NCBI GenBank assembly: GCA_900155495.1 | Contig: FTLJ01000748.1 | Coordinates: 1 to 44,692 of the forward strand | Length of the DNA: 44,692 nucleotides | Reading direction: 5' to 3' | Source: Porogramme epimiltina | Taxonomy: Eukaryota > Basidiomycota > Agaricomycetes > Polyporales > Polyporaceae | Shown here: piece after piece, positions 11,626 through 21,948 of the stretch | How positions within the stretch are numbered: position 1 is the stretch's first letter | How the letters are laid out: each line of letters starts with the position of its first letter | The notes under the pieces: model-generated | What the model was told of the DNA's origin: nothing | Database searches by the model: none | Seen by the model: the letters and a program-made list of their open reading frames with translations, nothing else | Translations under genes and position numbers: made by a program

Positions 11626-13259
11626 ATGTCCTCCGCCGACGCGCTGAAACTAGAAATTGAACGCCTCAAAGGTGCGTTGATCTTACGGCCAGATTACGGT
11701 GCGCTGACGTGTCCACAGGCGCAATAAACCGACACAAGACCGGTGAACCACCAATGCGTCCCCCGGGGGGAGGTTCATCCTCGATGCACGTTCGCAACAA
11801 CGTCTATGTGAACCCGAACTACAAGCCTCCTGTTAGGCGGTATCAATCGGCGCCCTCAGTGGCCCCTCAGCATCCGCCTACTCGGCCGCCAACTAACCAA
11901 CCTCAAGACACGCATGATGTAGTGCTCAACGGGGTCGCGTTTGAGTCTTCGGCTCGCTCCCTAGTGCGCAAAGATTGTAAGTAGCAAGTGGTCTGATGCG
12001 TTTGACTTGGTCAGGTCTCCCGTTTTAGTCGGCGGTGTTCTTTCCTTCACTCCTGTAGCTGGGTATTCCTCATCCCTGAGGGATCCGATCCACTAGGCGG
12101 CTAGACCTGACCAAGTCTCGCACACGCACGATACCTGCGTATTACTAAAGGGAGTCATAGTACCGAAACCCGCTGCCGCAACCAAGCCACCCCAAGCAAG
12201 TACAGCAACAGCTCCTTCACAACCCTACCGGCCATTTGTTAGAAATAATGCAGGAACTTTGATGTCCTCCGCGCGACCTTACAAGCCCAAGTCGTCTCGA
12301 AGAGGTCGAGGAAGAGGAAGAGGAGGTAGTCACAACATGACTCTTGATAATACCCGAAGACCCTACCAGTCTGTTTCCTCAGCCGCACCACAGCTAAACA
12401 CGTTTAACCCTCGGTCCAGGTCACGCCGCATGGCCCCAAAGCGCAAGTACTCCGACAAACCTTGCCCGCGATTCACAACAACAGGTGTGTCTCTATCCTC
12501 TCGTTCCGCTTTATCTCACGTACAATTCCTTCCTCTTCCAACCTAACCCGCTCCCCGACTGACGCAGGTTCCTGCAACCGTGGCCTCACCTGCATGTACC
12601 AGCACGACCCAGCGAAGATAGCGATTTGCTGGCCCTTCCTGCAGGGCACCTGCACGCACACCGCCGACGCGTGCGCCCTCTCCCACGACCCGACCCCGGA
12701 GCGCACCCCGCTCTGCGTGCACTTCGCCAACAACGGCCGCTGCACGCGCACCAACTGCCCATTCCCTCACGTCCGCGTCGGCGCGCGCGAGGGTGTCTGT
12801 CGCGACTTCGCCGTCCTGGGATACTGTGAGAAGGGTCTCGACTGTACCAAGCAGCACGTCCGCGAGTGCCCGGACTTCGCGGAGAAGGGGCAGTGCACGA
12901 CTAAGAGGTGCAAGCTCCCCCACGTCATCCGCGCCAACCGGAATCGCAAGGCCGCAGTCACACAGGCAGGCCCATCATCGGCGACTACGCCCTCCACTGC
13001 AGCATCTTCCTCTTCAGCTGGCCCTGATAGTGCTGTTGGTACTGATGGTGCGTCCAGCTCTCGTCAGGTCACAGCTGAGGACGGTCAACTCGGGGACGAG
13101 TTTATCTCTCTCACATTCAACGAGAGCGAGAGCGAAGACAGCGATGAAGGCGACGACGATGAAGATGAAGATGATGACGACGAAGCTGTAGATGACGGCG
13201 AAGACGACGACGAGGGTTTAGAGGACCACAGCGACGAGAATGGTGTCGCTGACGGTTGA
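11626..13259 (+). CDS. CCCH zinc-finger protein with five tandem fingers (ZC3H3-like)
   Basis: Probable nuclear RNA-binding protein. ZC3H3-type proteins act in mRNA 3'-end processing and export; that role is inferred. Exons are 11626-11671, 11719-11976, 12161-12484 and 12568-13259, giving 439 aa. The N-terminus is a short helix then a proline/arginine-rich region with an RGRGRGRGG box. Five CCCH fingers follow: CPRFTTTGSCNRGLTCMYQH (split by intron 3), CWPFLQGTCTHTADACALSH, CVHFANNGRCTRTNCPFPH, CRDFAVLGYCEKGLDCTKQH and CPDFAEKGQCTTKRCKLPH. Each shows the C-C-C-H pattern. The last 45 residues are almost entirely Asp/Glu/Ser. Intron 2 (184 nt) contains a long inverted repeat. The gene converges with the ribosomal protein gene 250 bp downstream. 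Confidence 0.92.
12004..12117 (+). repeat. 15-bp perfect inverted repeat inside an intron
   Basis: GACTTGGTCAGGTCT at 12004-12018 and its exact reverse complement at 12103-12117 bracket an 84-nt loop in intron 2 of the CCCH gene. The RNA could fold into a 15-bp stem. No box C/D or H/ACA arrangement was recognised, and no target-site duplication flanks it. Confidence 0.8.
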
Positions 13260-13508
13260 TGTATATAGAGCCATGTTGTGTCTCTTGTTTTGTTCGTTCG
13301 TGTACAGGCACCCTTCATGTATTACCTTCACGATGACAATGACGATGGATAACGTTCAGACTTTTCCCTTTGAAGATGTGCTCCGACGTCCCTCAAAGAA
13401 CTTCGTGCTAAAATACAACGGCGGCATGGGCTGTATTGATGTTCATAGCGAGGAACATATATATGCGTGGAAAGAGGAAAACACAGCATGAGAAGTGACC
13501 CGACAACA
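13260..13508. other. Convergent 3' flanks
   Basis: This gap lies between the convergent CCCH gene and the ribosomal protein gene. Nothing beyond untranslated and terminator sequence is expected or seen. Confidence 0.5.
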
Positions 13509-14106
13509 TTACGCCTCCGTCAACTCGCGCAGCCGACGAACCGTGCTACAAGAGCGAGTCAACTCAATGCAAGCAGTTGATATAGAGAGGAACATACCTG
13601 CGGACTGTCGCCGCCGCGGTTGTCGCGAGGGTCCACGCACCACCAGCGATGGTCTTCTTGCACGAGCTGCATTTCCAGATACCAACGGCCTGGCGTTTTA
13701 CGGAGTCCTATCCAGAACGGCAAACATATCAACGATGGGGACATCGAAGCTTGGTAAAGACGGTAGGGGCGAACCTTGCCGCAGAAGGTGCAGGTGTAGC
13801 GTGCGTGCTGGGTGATTTCCATCTAAACAGGCCAGATGAATAACCTTGGGAAATGGAATGGCAAGAACAACGCACCTTTTTGACCTGCTTGCGCAGGGAG
13901 GCACCATAACGCTACATATGCAGCAGACCCATCAGCACCACCATCCTCCCAACAAGACGGTTCCTCCGCCTCGACGTTTGTAGAATCATGTACTCACAGT
14001 ACCGTACTTGCCGGTAACGCCAACCTTGCGAGTGCGCTTAGTCTGCCATGGCGAACAATAGGATCAGCATCTCCGCAAAGAGATTCGGGAGGAGGCCACG
14101 CACCAT
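13509..14106 (-). CDS. RPL43: 60S ribosomal protein eL43 (L37A family)
   Basis: A zinc-ribbon protein of the large ribosomal subunit. Minus-strand exons are 14106-14104 (only the ATG), 14042-13998, 13911-13876, 13822-13775, 13707-13598 and 13545-13509, giving 92 aa, exactly the usual family length. Family features in order are [38 protein letters not shown], then [20 protein letters not shown] and a C-terminal [11 protein letters not shown]. CxxC in CTFC and CSSC forms the zinc ribbon. The start exon is a lone ATG followed directly by GTGCGT; the next ATG-like triplet, inside CCATGGCAG, is part of the splice acceptor. Six exons for 92 codons is intron-dense, as is common for fungal ribosomal protein genes. 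Confidence 0.97.
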
Positions 14107-14705
14107 CTTGAGGGATTTGCTGTCGGGGACGTTGAGTACGGCGGCGTGCTTGCTGTGGGCCTACCTGAAAGTTAGGCGTGCACAAATCGGGGTAGAACTG
14201 TACAGTCGGTGCAGCCACCGTACGTTACATAAGCACGGCTCCTCTGGGATTCTGTCTCGTGATCAGATCGGTTGGCGCGCGGCTTTTCGGCGCCCATTAC
14301 GTCACCGCACAGGACATCAGGCTCAATGACACTGCCTTCGCAACCTGCGCGCGGCGGTGGGCGTATCAAAGAGCAGGCTCAACTTGTCCCGGCTCGTTAC
14401 CATCCGAATCGGAGGATAGCCCATCCAGGAGTCCTTGCAGGCCGAGCGGGCGCGGCGTTCAATGCATGCAGATCCGGTCCCATGGAGGCCGTATATAATC
14501 CCCGGCCCTGGCCGGTGCACATCGCTTACCCCCATCCCCATTGTCCGCGTGCCTCCGCTGCTCCCGGCTTACTCTTAGACCACGACGACCCCACCTTGTG
14601 GTCCAATATCCATTGCCAGACGTTGAAACTTATCTTCTAGCTTTCTCGCAGACTCAATCGCAGCACCCATCATCGCGCTCTCCCAAGGTCCCAACCATAC
14701 ACACC
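14107..14705. promoter_or_regulatory. Divergent promoter region, RPL43 / ADC-like gene
   Basis: 599 bp between opposite start codons. A TATATAA lies at 14492-14498 in the + orientation, about 210 bp before the ADC-like ATG. The region carries no gene I can support. Confidence 0.5.
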
Positions 14706-15773
14706 ATGAGCGTGGATTCCGCACCACATCGTCTCGCCCAGATAGAACCGGTGCCTGCGCCTTGGACAGTGAAAGCAGAAGTAAGTCTTCGAGCCCCAGT
14801 CTTCCCGCGTGCGCTCTGAGCCTATGTGCAAATCTAGGCATGGTGGTTCATCACTTCACTCGGCGCGAAAACGCCCGAGCTTGGTGAAACGCTACCTATC
14901 AACTACTTCCCCTCCCAAGAACGGCAGCTATACCAGACTAGCATGGAGCAGGGAGCCTTCCGTGGCGGGCGAGGGTCCGTCACATTGCTTCGCTATATCG
15001 ACACACCTATAGGTAAGACGTGAATTGAGTGGTCCGGTGTAATGTCAGGGTGCTGAACCCCCCTGTGCAGGGCCCTTTGATGAGTTGGCAATCTCTCCGG
15101 GAGAGTTTACGAACCCGTTTGAAGAGCCTTCGCATCGCGTAACCCGTGCATATGTTTCTAGCTTGGCGGCGGTTGTCAACGGTGAGTTTATGACGATCTC
15201 TATCCGGCTCTTGACTTACAATTGTTGACAACCACCCCCTTAGGCCGCTCAAACTGGGGTCTCCCTCGTGAACTCGCCCAGTTTGTCTTTACGCCGTCCC
15301 TCGACGACTCCGACGGGACCGAAGTCCGTGTCTATCCGGCCATATCCTTCACCCCCGTCCAATTCGCGTCAGAAGCATGTTTCGCCGCGCTCATTAAACC
15401 AATATCCTGGTTACCTTCGATCCCGACCAGCCTCACCCACTTTCCGCATGTCAAGCTCTCCCAACCACCCTTAGAGGCCTCGGATGACCCGGCATATGAC
15501 GGCCTCGTAGCTGCATCGAAGTGGCACGTGCTCGACTGTAGCGCGTACAAAGGTCGGGCAAAGCCCTTCCGCTGCTCTGGCATGCTTCAGCCGAAGGACG
15601 AAGGGGTGAGCGTGAATCCGGAGAGCGCCGCGAAGCCCTCGAGACGCAAGGACAATAAGCTGGTCTATGCAGACGGCGTTGCGTTCCCTGAGGTAGATCC
15701 CTACAGCACGGGCATTCATTGGACAGAGATAGAGATTGCGCTTCCTCAAGCTGTTCCTCTCGCTATGCTGTAG
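14706..15773 (+). CDS. Acetoacetate-decarboxylase-fold protein
   Basis: Exons 14706-14780, 14838-15012, 15071-15181 and 15244-15773 encode 296 aa. The segment GPFDELAISPGEF, then AYVSSLAAVVNGRSNWGLPR, fits the superfamily pattern (a mid-domain alanine-rich strand followed by GR-x-xWG-x-P-(K/R)-x-LA). The family includes decarboxylases and several fungal proteins of unknown reaction. I could not place the Schiff-base lysine with certainty, so catalysis is not asserted. There is no signal peptide or membrane segment. All three introns are 57-62 nt with clear signals. It lies between RPL43 and COQ3 with no obvious pathway link to either. Confidence 0.68.
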
Positions 15774-15790
15774 TTTGTCGGAGGTATTTT

Positions 15791-15824
15791 CTTTTTACGG
15801 GGACAATCTTTTTACGGGGACAAT
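15791..15824. repeat. Perfect 17-bp tandem duplication
   Basis: CTTTTTACGGGGACAAT occurs twice without a gap (15791-15807 and 15808-15824), 18 bp after the stop codon of the ADC-like gene. It is probably within the 3' untranslated region. Confidence 0.9.
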
Positions 15825-16070
15825 TCGAGCTAGTACCTCCTTGTAATCGTAGATCTGTATTTTATGTTGAGTATACATCTTAGAAGGGTGCTCATAAACA
15901 GTGAATGCAGGACGCACAGGGCTGTCGGAGGCGCTCTTGGTCCTTCGGCCCGCGGAAGTCCGGCCGAGACCAAGCGCGTCCGTCTCCGTACGACGCGTCA
16001 AGTCCACACTCATGCACCATTGACCCTATCCAATACCTACTCCAACGCCGTCTCTCTCTGTCACCACATC

Positions 16071-17239
16071 ATGGCGACTCTACGGGCGACACGTCTTCCG
16101 AAGCGTGCTCTCTTGCCTGGCGCACGACGGACAACGGTCGCCACACGGCTGCACTCCTCTCTACAAGCTGGACGACCCTCTGGACAATCGAGTGTCAACC
16201 CCGACGAGATTGCACACTTCTCAAAGCTGTCGCAGATGTGGTGGGATGAGCGCGGAGAGTTCGGCCTCCTCCACAAGATGAACCCCGTCCGGATGGAGTT
16301 TGTTCGCCAGAAAGTGGTGCGTCTACAAGGTGTCAGTGCAGTCTACATGCGTCTTACGTGACATCGTTGGAAAGCTTGAGACACAACGCGAGGATGGGGC
16401 AACAGTGAATGAGGCTCGGCCACTTTCCGGGCTGGACGTCCTAGATGTGGGTTGCGGTGGCGGTCTACTTAGTGAGGTACGTGCTAGAATGTGAATGTCT
16501 TTCGGACGTGCCTCACAAGTACTTCAAGACCTTGGCAAGATTGGGCGGTAGGACACTGGGGATCGATGCCACCCCATCCAATATTGCCATTGCATCCTTG
16601 CATGCAGGGGCGGACCCAGCCTTCTCAGCGGGGACTTCATCCCCAAAGCGCGGTAGTCTCACATATGAACACACATCCGTGGAGGAACTTCTCGCACAGA
16701 GAGGGCCGAAATCGTTTGATGTCGTGTGCTCTATGGAAGTCATCGAACATGTAGACAACCCAAGGACTTTCCTGTCGAACTGTGCAACATTAGTGAAGGC
16801 AAGCCCACCAACATCTGTTTGACGCGTACAAGCACTGACATCTACACCTGGACAGCCTGGCGGTCACCTCTTCTTGTCTACCATAGCCCGCACCCCCCTC
16901 TCGTACATGCTCACAATCTTCGCAGCTGAGCACCTCCTTCGGCTGGTCACCCCGGGCACGCACACTCACTCAAAGTACATCAACCCCGACGAACTCACCA
17001 ACTTCTTCCTTGAAGCTCCTGTTACCTCTGATGTTCCCGCCGACCAGGCCCACACCGCGCGACCGTGGATTACCCGCCTCTATGGCGGGCATCCTACCCG
17101 CAAGGAGGCAGAAGTTAGGGGAATGCTCTTCTTACCGTGGAAAGGAGAGTGGACGTTAGTACCCCGAGGTGCGCCGGGTGCCAGTGTCTGGGCAGAAGCC
17201 TGTAACTACATGTTCTGGGTCCGGAGACCTTTCGAATAG
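16071..17239 (+). CDS. COQ3: Ubiquinone biosynthesis O-methyltransferase, mitochondrial
   Basis: This SAM-dependent enzyme carries out both O-methylations of ubiquinone synthesis on the matrix face of the inner mitochondrial membrane. Exons 16071-16316, 16375-16476, 16529-16798 and 16856-17239 encode 333 aa. The N-terminus is rich in Arg, Ala, Ser and Thr without acids, as in a mitochondrial presequence. Family landmarks are FSKLSQMWWDERGEF-x-LHKMNPVRMEFVRQKV; SAM motif I VLDVGCGGGLLSE; TLGIDATPSNIAIA; VVCSMEVIEHVDNP; and PGGHLFLSTIART followed by KYINPDEL. Intron 1 was set at 58 nt because this gives the family sequence RQKVLE; a 25-nt alternative is in frame but adds 11 odd residues. Intron 3 starts with GC instead of GT (AAG|GCAAGC...CAG). 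Confidence 0.95.
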
Positions 17240-17752
17240 ATGCCACGTCGTGTGGTTTCTATCTGTACTTGTTCCTGCTTCCCCGAAATGGTGTGATATA
17301 CTCCTGACTCTCGCATTTCATCGTTGAATGGGGCAAGGAACACGGTACGCCCTCAGACTAGTTTCAAAGACATCCTTGTCCGCTATCCTTTACAGATCTC
17401 TGACTGACTGCATATGATGCCAGATTCTGTCTTCCGGCCTGTCGGTACTACAGTCTTTCGAAGACGACCCCGGAGTCAATCTTGAATGGTTGGACACGCA
17501 CGTTTTCTACCTCCCTCCCGCCGTCAGCCTCCTCCTGAGTCCCTTGAGTGCACAAGTATCACGCTCGACCAGACCTGTCCTCAAAGGGAAGCATTCAAAC
17601 CGGGACTGGCACAGACAAAATCTCTCATAAATCCCACCAACGGAAGACCCCTATCCCCACCTTCCTTCGTCTTCACTCTTACATCTTCCAACACCCCACA
17701 GACTCTCCTCACCCGCCTGCTGTGCAGCGCTCACCACACCCCAACTTCAATC
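17240..17752. other. Intergenic, promoter side of the acidic-protein gene
   Basis: 513 bp with no gene. The frame of the following gene stays open upstream to an ATG at 17486, so a longer N-terminus is possible but has no recognisable content. Pyrimidine-rich tracts near 17680-17750 are typical of fungal 5' leaders. Confidence 0.4.
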
Positions 17753-19264
17753 ATGTCTTTCCTCGCGAGCAACTTCATCCACTGCGCCCCCGCGTCGCCG
17801 TGCGGCACGCCCTTCTTCGTGGACACCGAAGACGGGCTCATGAAGCAGCCCATGAGGCGGCTCCAGGCCGAGTACATCGCCTGGGAGCAAGCGCAGCTCA
17901 CGCGCGAGATGATGTTCGCGGGCGAGATCCCCTCCGCCGGCTCAGAGGGAGAGATGTGGCGCAGCGGCCCCGTTGCGTCTGACGCAGAACCTGTTACTGA
18001 ACCGGTCGAGGGGTTCCCCAGCGCAAGCGAGGCCGACGCCCGGAGCGATCGGGTGGAGGAGGGCGGCAGTGGGGTTCCAGAGGGAGTAGTGGCGGCTGAG
18101 GAGAGGGACGCAGGCGAGTTCCACGAGGATGAAGACGATGGCTACCTCGCCGACGTCAGCATGGACGACGCCTACCGCCCACTGCGCGCCCGTCGCAAGG
18201 TCGTCGCTAGCTGCTCCGACATGAGCCTCGACGACAAGGCGGAGGTCGAGCTCGGCGACGACGCCGCCGCCTCCGCGGACTACTTTTGGGACAGCCATTA
18301 TTTCTGGTACGCGCTCTCGCCTCATCGCCCCCCAGACGATGAACTGACGGGATGTCAATAGCGTACGCGCCAATTCTGGCCCAACCAAGCCACAATTCGA
18401 CTGGCTCCCGTCTTCCCAGTCTTGCGGTAACTTCGGTGCAAGCCCCGAGATCAGGTCCGTTGGATGGCGGATGGTAGAAGACGTACAAGAGCCTCAAGTT
18501 CCGGCGGCTGGCACTTTCTACCCCGGGCCCTGTACAGCTTACAGGTGTGTGCTCTTCTCCGGGAAACCTCTGGCGAGGCCGTACTTACTTTGTTCTCACA
18601 GCGCCGTCGACAGCCGTGACGAGCATCTCAACCAGTCCTCGGTCGACGGTTCTTCGAAGTTCGACCCCGACTGTCGGGAGCCCTCACCGACCCTCCCTCC
18701 GATCCTTGAGGACGACGAGCCAATCGAGGAACCAGAAGATGACGTACCGGCAGAGGAAGCAGAGGCTGACGAGCCCGAGCCCGAGCCCGTATTCGACATG
18801 CGCAACCACCAGTACCAGCCTCCTCAATATTGGCGGTCCAGGTACGGCGTCGGCCGCCGGAGCGCACCGCCAGCCCTCGACACGGTCCCCGAGGAGGACG
18901 AGCGGCCCGCTGACGACGCCTCGCACGAGGCTGACTACTCCAACATTGCGAAGGACGGCGGTGCCCGGCGCGCCGCTGACTTCCTGATGGAGGCCGCGCT
19001 GGACGCGGAGTGGGTTTTTGTCGAGCCCGCGATCCCGGCGTGGGTGCCGGACACCCTCGACGGTGAGGGCTACATGGTAGTTGACATAGTTGCCCGCCGT
19101 TTGGCTAAGTCGAGGCGGAAGGGCTCGCGAAAGGGGGTCACAGGCGACAAGGTGAGCCTCGAGTCTGTCGTTCGCGTCAGAGCGCTAGCTGATTCCAGGT
19201 CAGCCTCCAGCAAAGCGGACGTTTTGGGGCCGGTTGCGGTCGAGCGCTGCGCATTAAACACTAA
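17753..19264 (+). CDS. Acidic protein of unknown function
   Basis: No family recognised. The best model has exons 17753-18306, 18362-18544, 18602-19151 and 19199-19264 (450 aa). The N-terminus MSFLASNFIHCAPASP and FFVDTEDGLMKQPMRRLQAE looks well-encoded. The centre is dominated by Asp/Glu/Pro stretches (for example EEPEDDVPAEEAEADEPEPE), with a basic/aromatic island QYWRSRYGVGRRS. The segment ADFLMEAALDAEWVFVEPA may be a helix. Intron 2 (57 nt) keeps the frame if retained. If the last intron (47 nt) is retained, the frame runs on to 19472 instead. No signal peptide or membrane segment is seen. A disordered, possibly nuclear or cytoskeletal protein is all I would infer. Confidence 0.6.
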
Positions 19265-20382
19265 ACGTCTTGGATATTCACTCGACAGCGTCATTCATAC
19301 CGGTGCGTGTTCTCCTCCTCTTCGTCGGGCGACCTCTGATGCGTTGACCTCAGGTTTCGGCGAGTTGCGGCACTTGTTTTGCCCAGCCGCGGCGGAAGTG
19401 ACCGAGGCAAACTCGAGACATACCCCGCGCGCACCGCCGCTTCCGACATTCAACATGCAAAAAACCAGATAACGTAAAAATCCTGAACAACTCCAGCGCT
19501 CCCTTGGAGTCAACATCTCAAAAACTTTGCGTCTAACTCGTGCTTCGTGGCTTCGAACCGGAAACCCTAGTTGCGCGTCACTTCAGAACTTCGACTCTCC
19601 CATGTACTCGCTTGTCTGGACTCCCTATAATTTGTAGTCTGGGACCCTGTAGCATCGAGACTCGGATAGAAAACGGAAAACCTACGTATGACAGTCTCGG
19701 GTCTGGATACTCTTCTATAGACTCCGGGCTTGGGACTCGGATAGAAAACGGAAAACTTTCTTACGTCTCGTTTCCGGATCCCTTTGTGTATAGCTTGGCC
19801 TCTCTGTCACTTTGTAGATTCCGGGAAATCATGTATACTCTATGCCCTCACGGCTCGCACGTACTTCCTTGCCTAACCATCAAATCCGCGTGGACATCCC
19901 ACGTTTCCCTCGTTACTTGTATGCGTTTGGTATGGCTCGCCGCAATGAACCCTCCAATAATCGCAACGAAACGTCCTGGTAACGATGTCTGTCTATATCA
20001 TATACAATAAAATTACATGGGTAGTTGAAGGCCAGGAGAATGAGAAAGAGTAATGCGAATGACAGCAAGGTGAGGATAAGCGGGACGTTGACATACTACC
20101 CAGAAAAAGCATGGTGGGGATGAAGAAGACGAGACGGCAGATGGACAGTGTGGTGGGCGCGAGATGTAGGGACTGTCGTGTAAGATCGAAGGTGGCGAAG
20201 GGCGGAAAGAGAGATGGATGAGATAGGGGGGAGCGAGGTGTGAGATGATGTGTATATGTACGTGCAGGTGGAGACGACGTGTAATGACCGCGGGTATGCC
20301 CAATGTGATTGAGACAGAAGATGAGAAGCGCGTGCGCGAGAAAGAAAAGTGCATGCGGCGGAGCTCAGGGGCAGTGCCGCGA
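19265..20382. other. Intergenic region with a spaced direct repeat
   Basis: 1.1 kb without a supportable gene. A 23-bp sequence beginning GACTCGGATAGAAAACGG occurs at 19659-19681 and again at 19734-19756, 75 bp apart. The interval 20040-20240 is purine-rich on the + strand. Short open frames on both strands are low complexity. Confidence 0.5.
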
Positions 20383-21613
20383 TTAACTCATGAGCCTCTC
20401 GCCCCATACAAGGCGCTGTCTGTGCGCCCGTACGGCACCGCGCAGGGTTATCCACGCGATCCACATGCACGCACAAAACACAAGTGCGAATACGGTGCGC
20501 TACAATAGGTGTCGTCAGGGCTACAGCGCGCATGGAGCACCCTGAAACACTCACTACAAGCACCTTCCACCTTTTGCCCACGGGGGCATTCGGTGTGAAT
20601 ATGATCGTGCGCAGCCGTAGTGACACGGGCGTATTCAGCCACTCGAGCGACGCCATAAGCTGCTGGGCCTGCGCATTACGACATGTCAGCGTTCCGGGCC
20701 AGAGCTCACGGAGTTCCGCGGCTCACTTTCTCCCTGCCGCGATCATAGACCTGGCGGATGTCTCGGATTTGGGTGCCTATTTCTGGAAGCTGCTCTTCGA
20801 GTTCTAACAGAACGGTGAGGTCTTCTTCGAGGGAGCCGGTGATACTCGGAACGGTATGCGTTAGAGCAAATTCTGTCCTGTCCCGCGTTTGCTACGAATG
20901 ATATGAACAAACGCACACGCAGTTAAGTCACGAGTGAACGCACCTGTATGCCACCGAATACTTCGTGTAGCAAGTTTTCAATTGCTCGGGAGTTGCTGAG
21001 GTCGAGCGCAAGCTTGCCCTGTTTTATATATGATGTCAGTTGTGGGGCTAACCTCGGAAGGCACAGGGCATATGATTGTGGCGAGCCCAGTCTTGGCAGG
21101 AGCCTTTTTTGTGCGTGATGACATTCGCACCTGCGGTGTGAAGGCCACTCCAAATCCCCGTTCACACACCACGCTACGTACTTATTCAGTACCACTGCCT
21201 CAGGGCGCATGTGATTATGCCAGCCTGAGGAAGGCTGGGCGCGTAAGCGCCAGAAGGGGAGCGTATCCACGGCCACAGACAGGTGATGGTCTCGCGAGTG
21301 TAGAAACGGGGCAACGGAGGGAAAGATGGCTTGCGCGCGGTGCGAATGAAGGACGGGGTGTTACTGACCTCAATGTCCTTGATCTGTCGTTCGTAGAGGG
21401 AGGCACGCTTAGACGCTGACTCGAGGGCGGAGCATAGGTTCCTGCATCATATACGCTATATAACCTCCGAATACTCTGGCAAAGTATGTAGAGCACGACA
21501 TACCGCGGCTGCCAGCTCTGAGCATGCTCCCTCTCCTGCGAGCTCCCCATGTCGCTGCTTCTGTTGGAATAGCTGGGACCGGGATCTTCGTGGGTGGAGA
21601 CCGAAGAAGACAT
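20383..21613 (-). CDS. Small coiled-coil protein with a C-terminal membrane anchor
   Basis: Family not recognised. Minus-strand exons are 21613-21504, 21441-21369, 21018-20944, 20891-20727, 20668-20564 and 20499-20383, giving 214 aa with all junctions in phase. After a Ser-rich start, residues about 38-145 are helical and charged (LCSALESASKRASLYERQIK, then EEDLTVLLELEEQLPEIG and IRDIRQVYDRGREK). Residues 146-180 contain LEWLNTPVSLRLRTIIFT. A hydrophobic segment TVFALVFCACMWIAWITL lies about 20 residues before the end, followed by a basic tail (RGAVRAHRQRLVWGERLMS). This resembles a tail-anchored organelle membrane protein with a cytosolic coiled coil. Intron 2 is long (350 nt) and might hide another exon. 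Confidence 0.7.
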
Positions 21614-21948
21614 GAAGACCGGACTATGTATGCACTGCAGCTACAGTGAAATGGCAAGGAAGGAGGCGGAAAAGAAGGAAGAGGACGCTTTGAGGGAGAA
21701 GGAGGAGAGAAGGGGAAGAAAAAAGAGGAAGAAGGGGAAGGGGACGAGGAGGAGGGCACGGACGGCCGGGAGAGGCTTAAGAGAGATGAGGACCCTGCCG
21801 AGAGGCGCCAGGCAATTTACGCCTCAGTAGTACGTAAATCTCGATCAGAGCCGCATGTCTATCCCACGTGCTCACACGTGCCCCGCCCCATCCCCCACCG
21901 GTCCGCAGCCACAGCGCCCTCGTCCACCTCTCAGACCAGCCAGCGTCC
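21614..21948. promoter_or_regulatory. Divergent promoter with a long purine tract
   Basis: 335 bp between opposite start codons. From about 21655 to 21770 the + strand is about 90% purine (runs such as GGAAGAAAAAAGAGGAAGAA). Such homopurine stretches can exclude nucleosomes or form triplex DNA. It may serve both genes. Confidence 0.5.

Noticed and set aside
16317..16341. A 25-nt intron in COQ3
   Set aside because: It is in phase but adds STCVLRDIVGK, foreign to the family. A 58-nt intron ending at 16374 is also in phase and gives RQKVLE, as expected.
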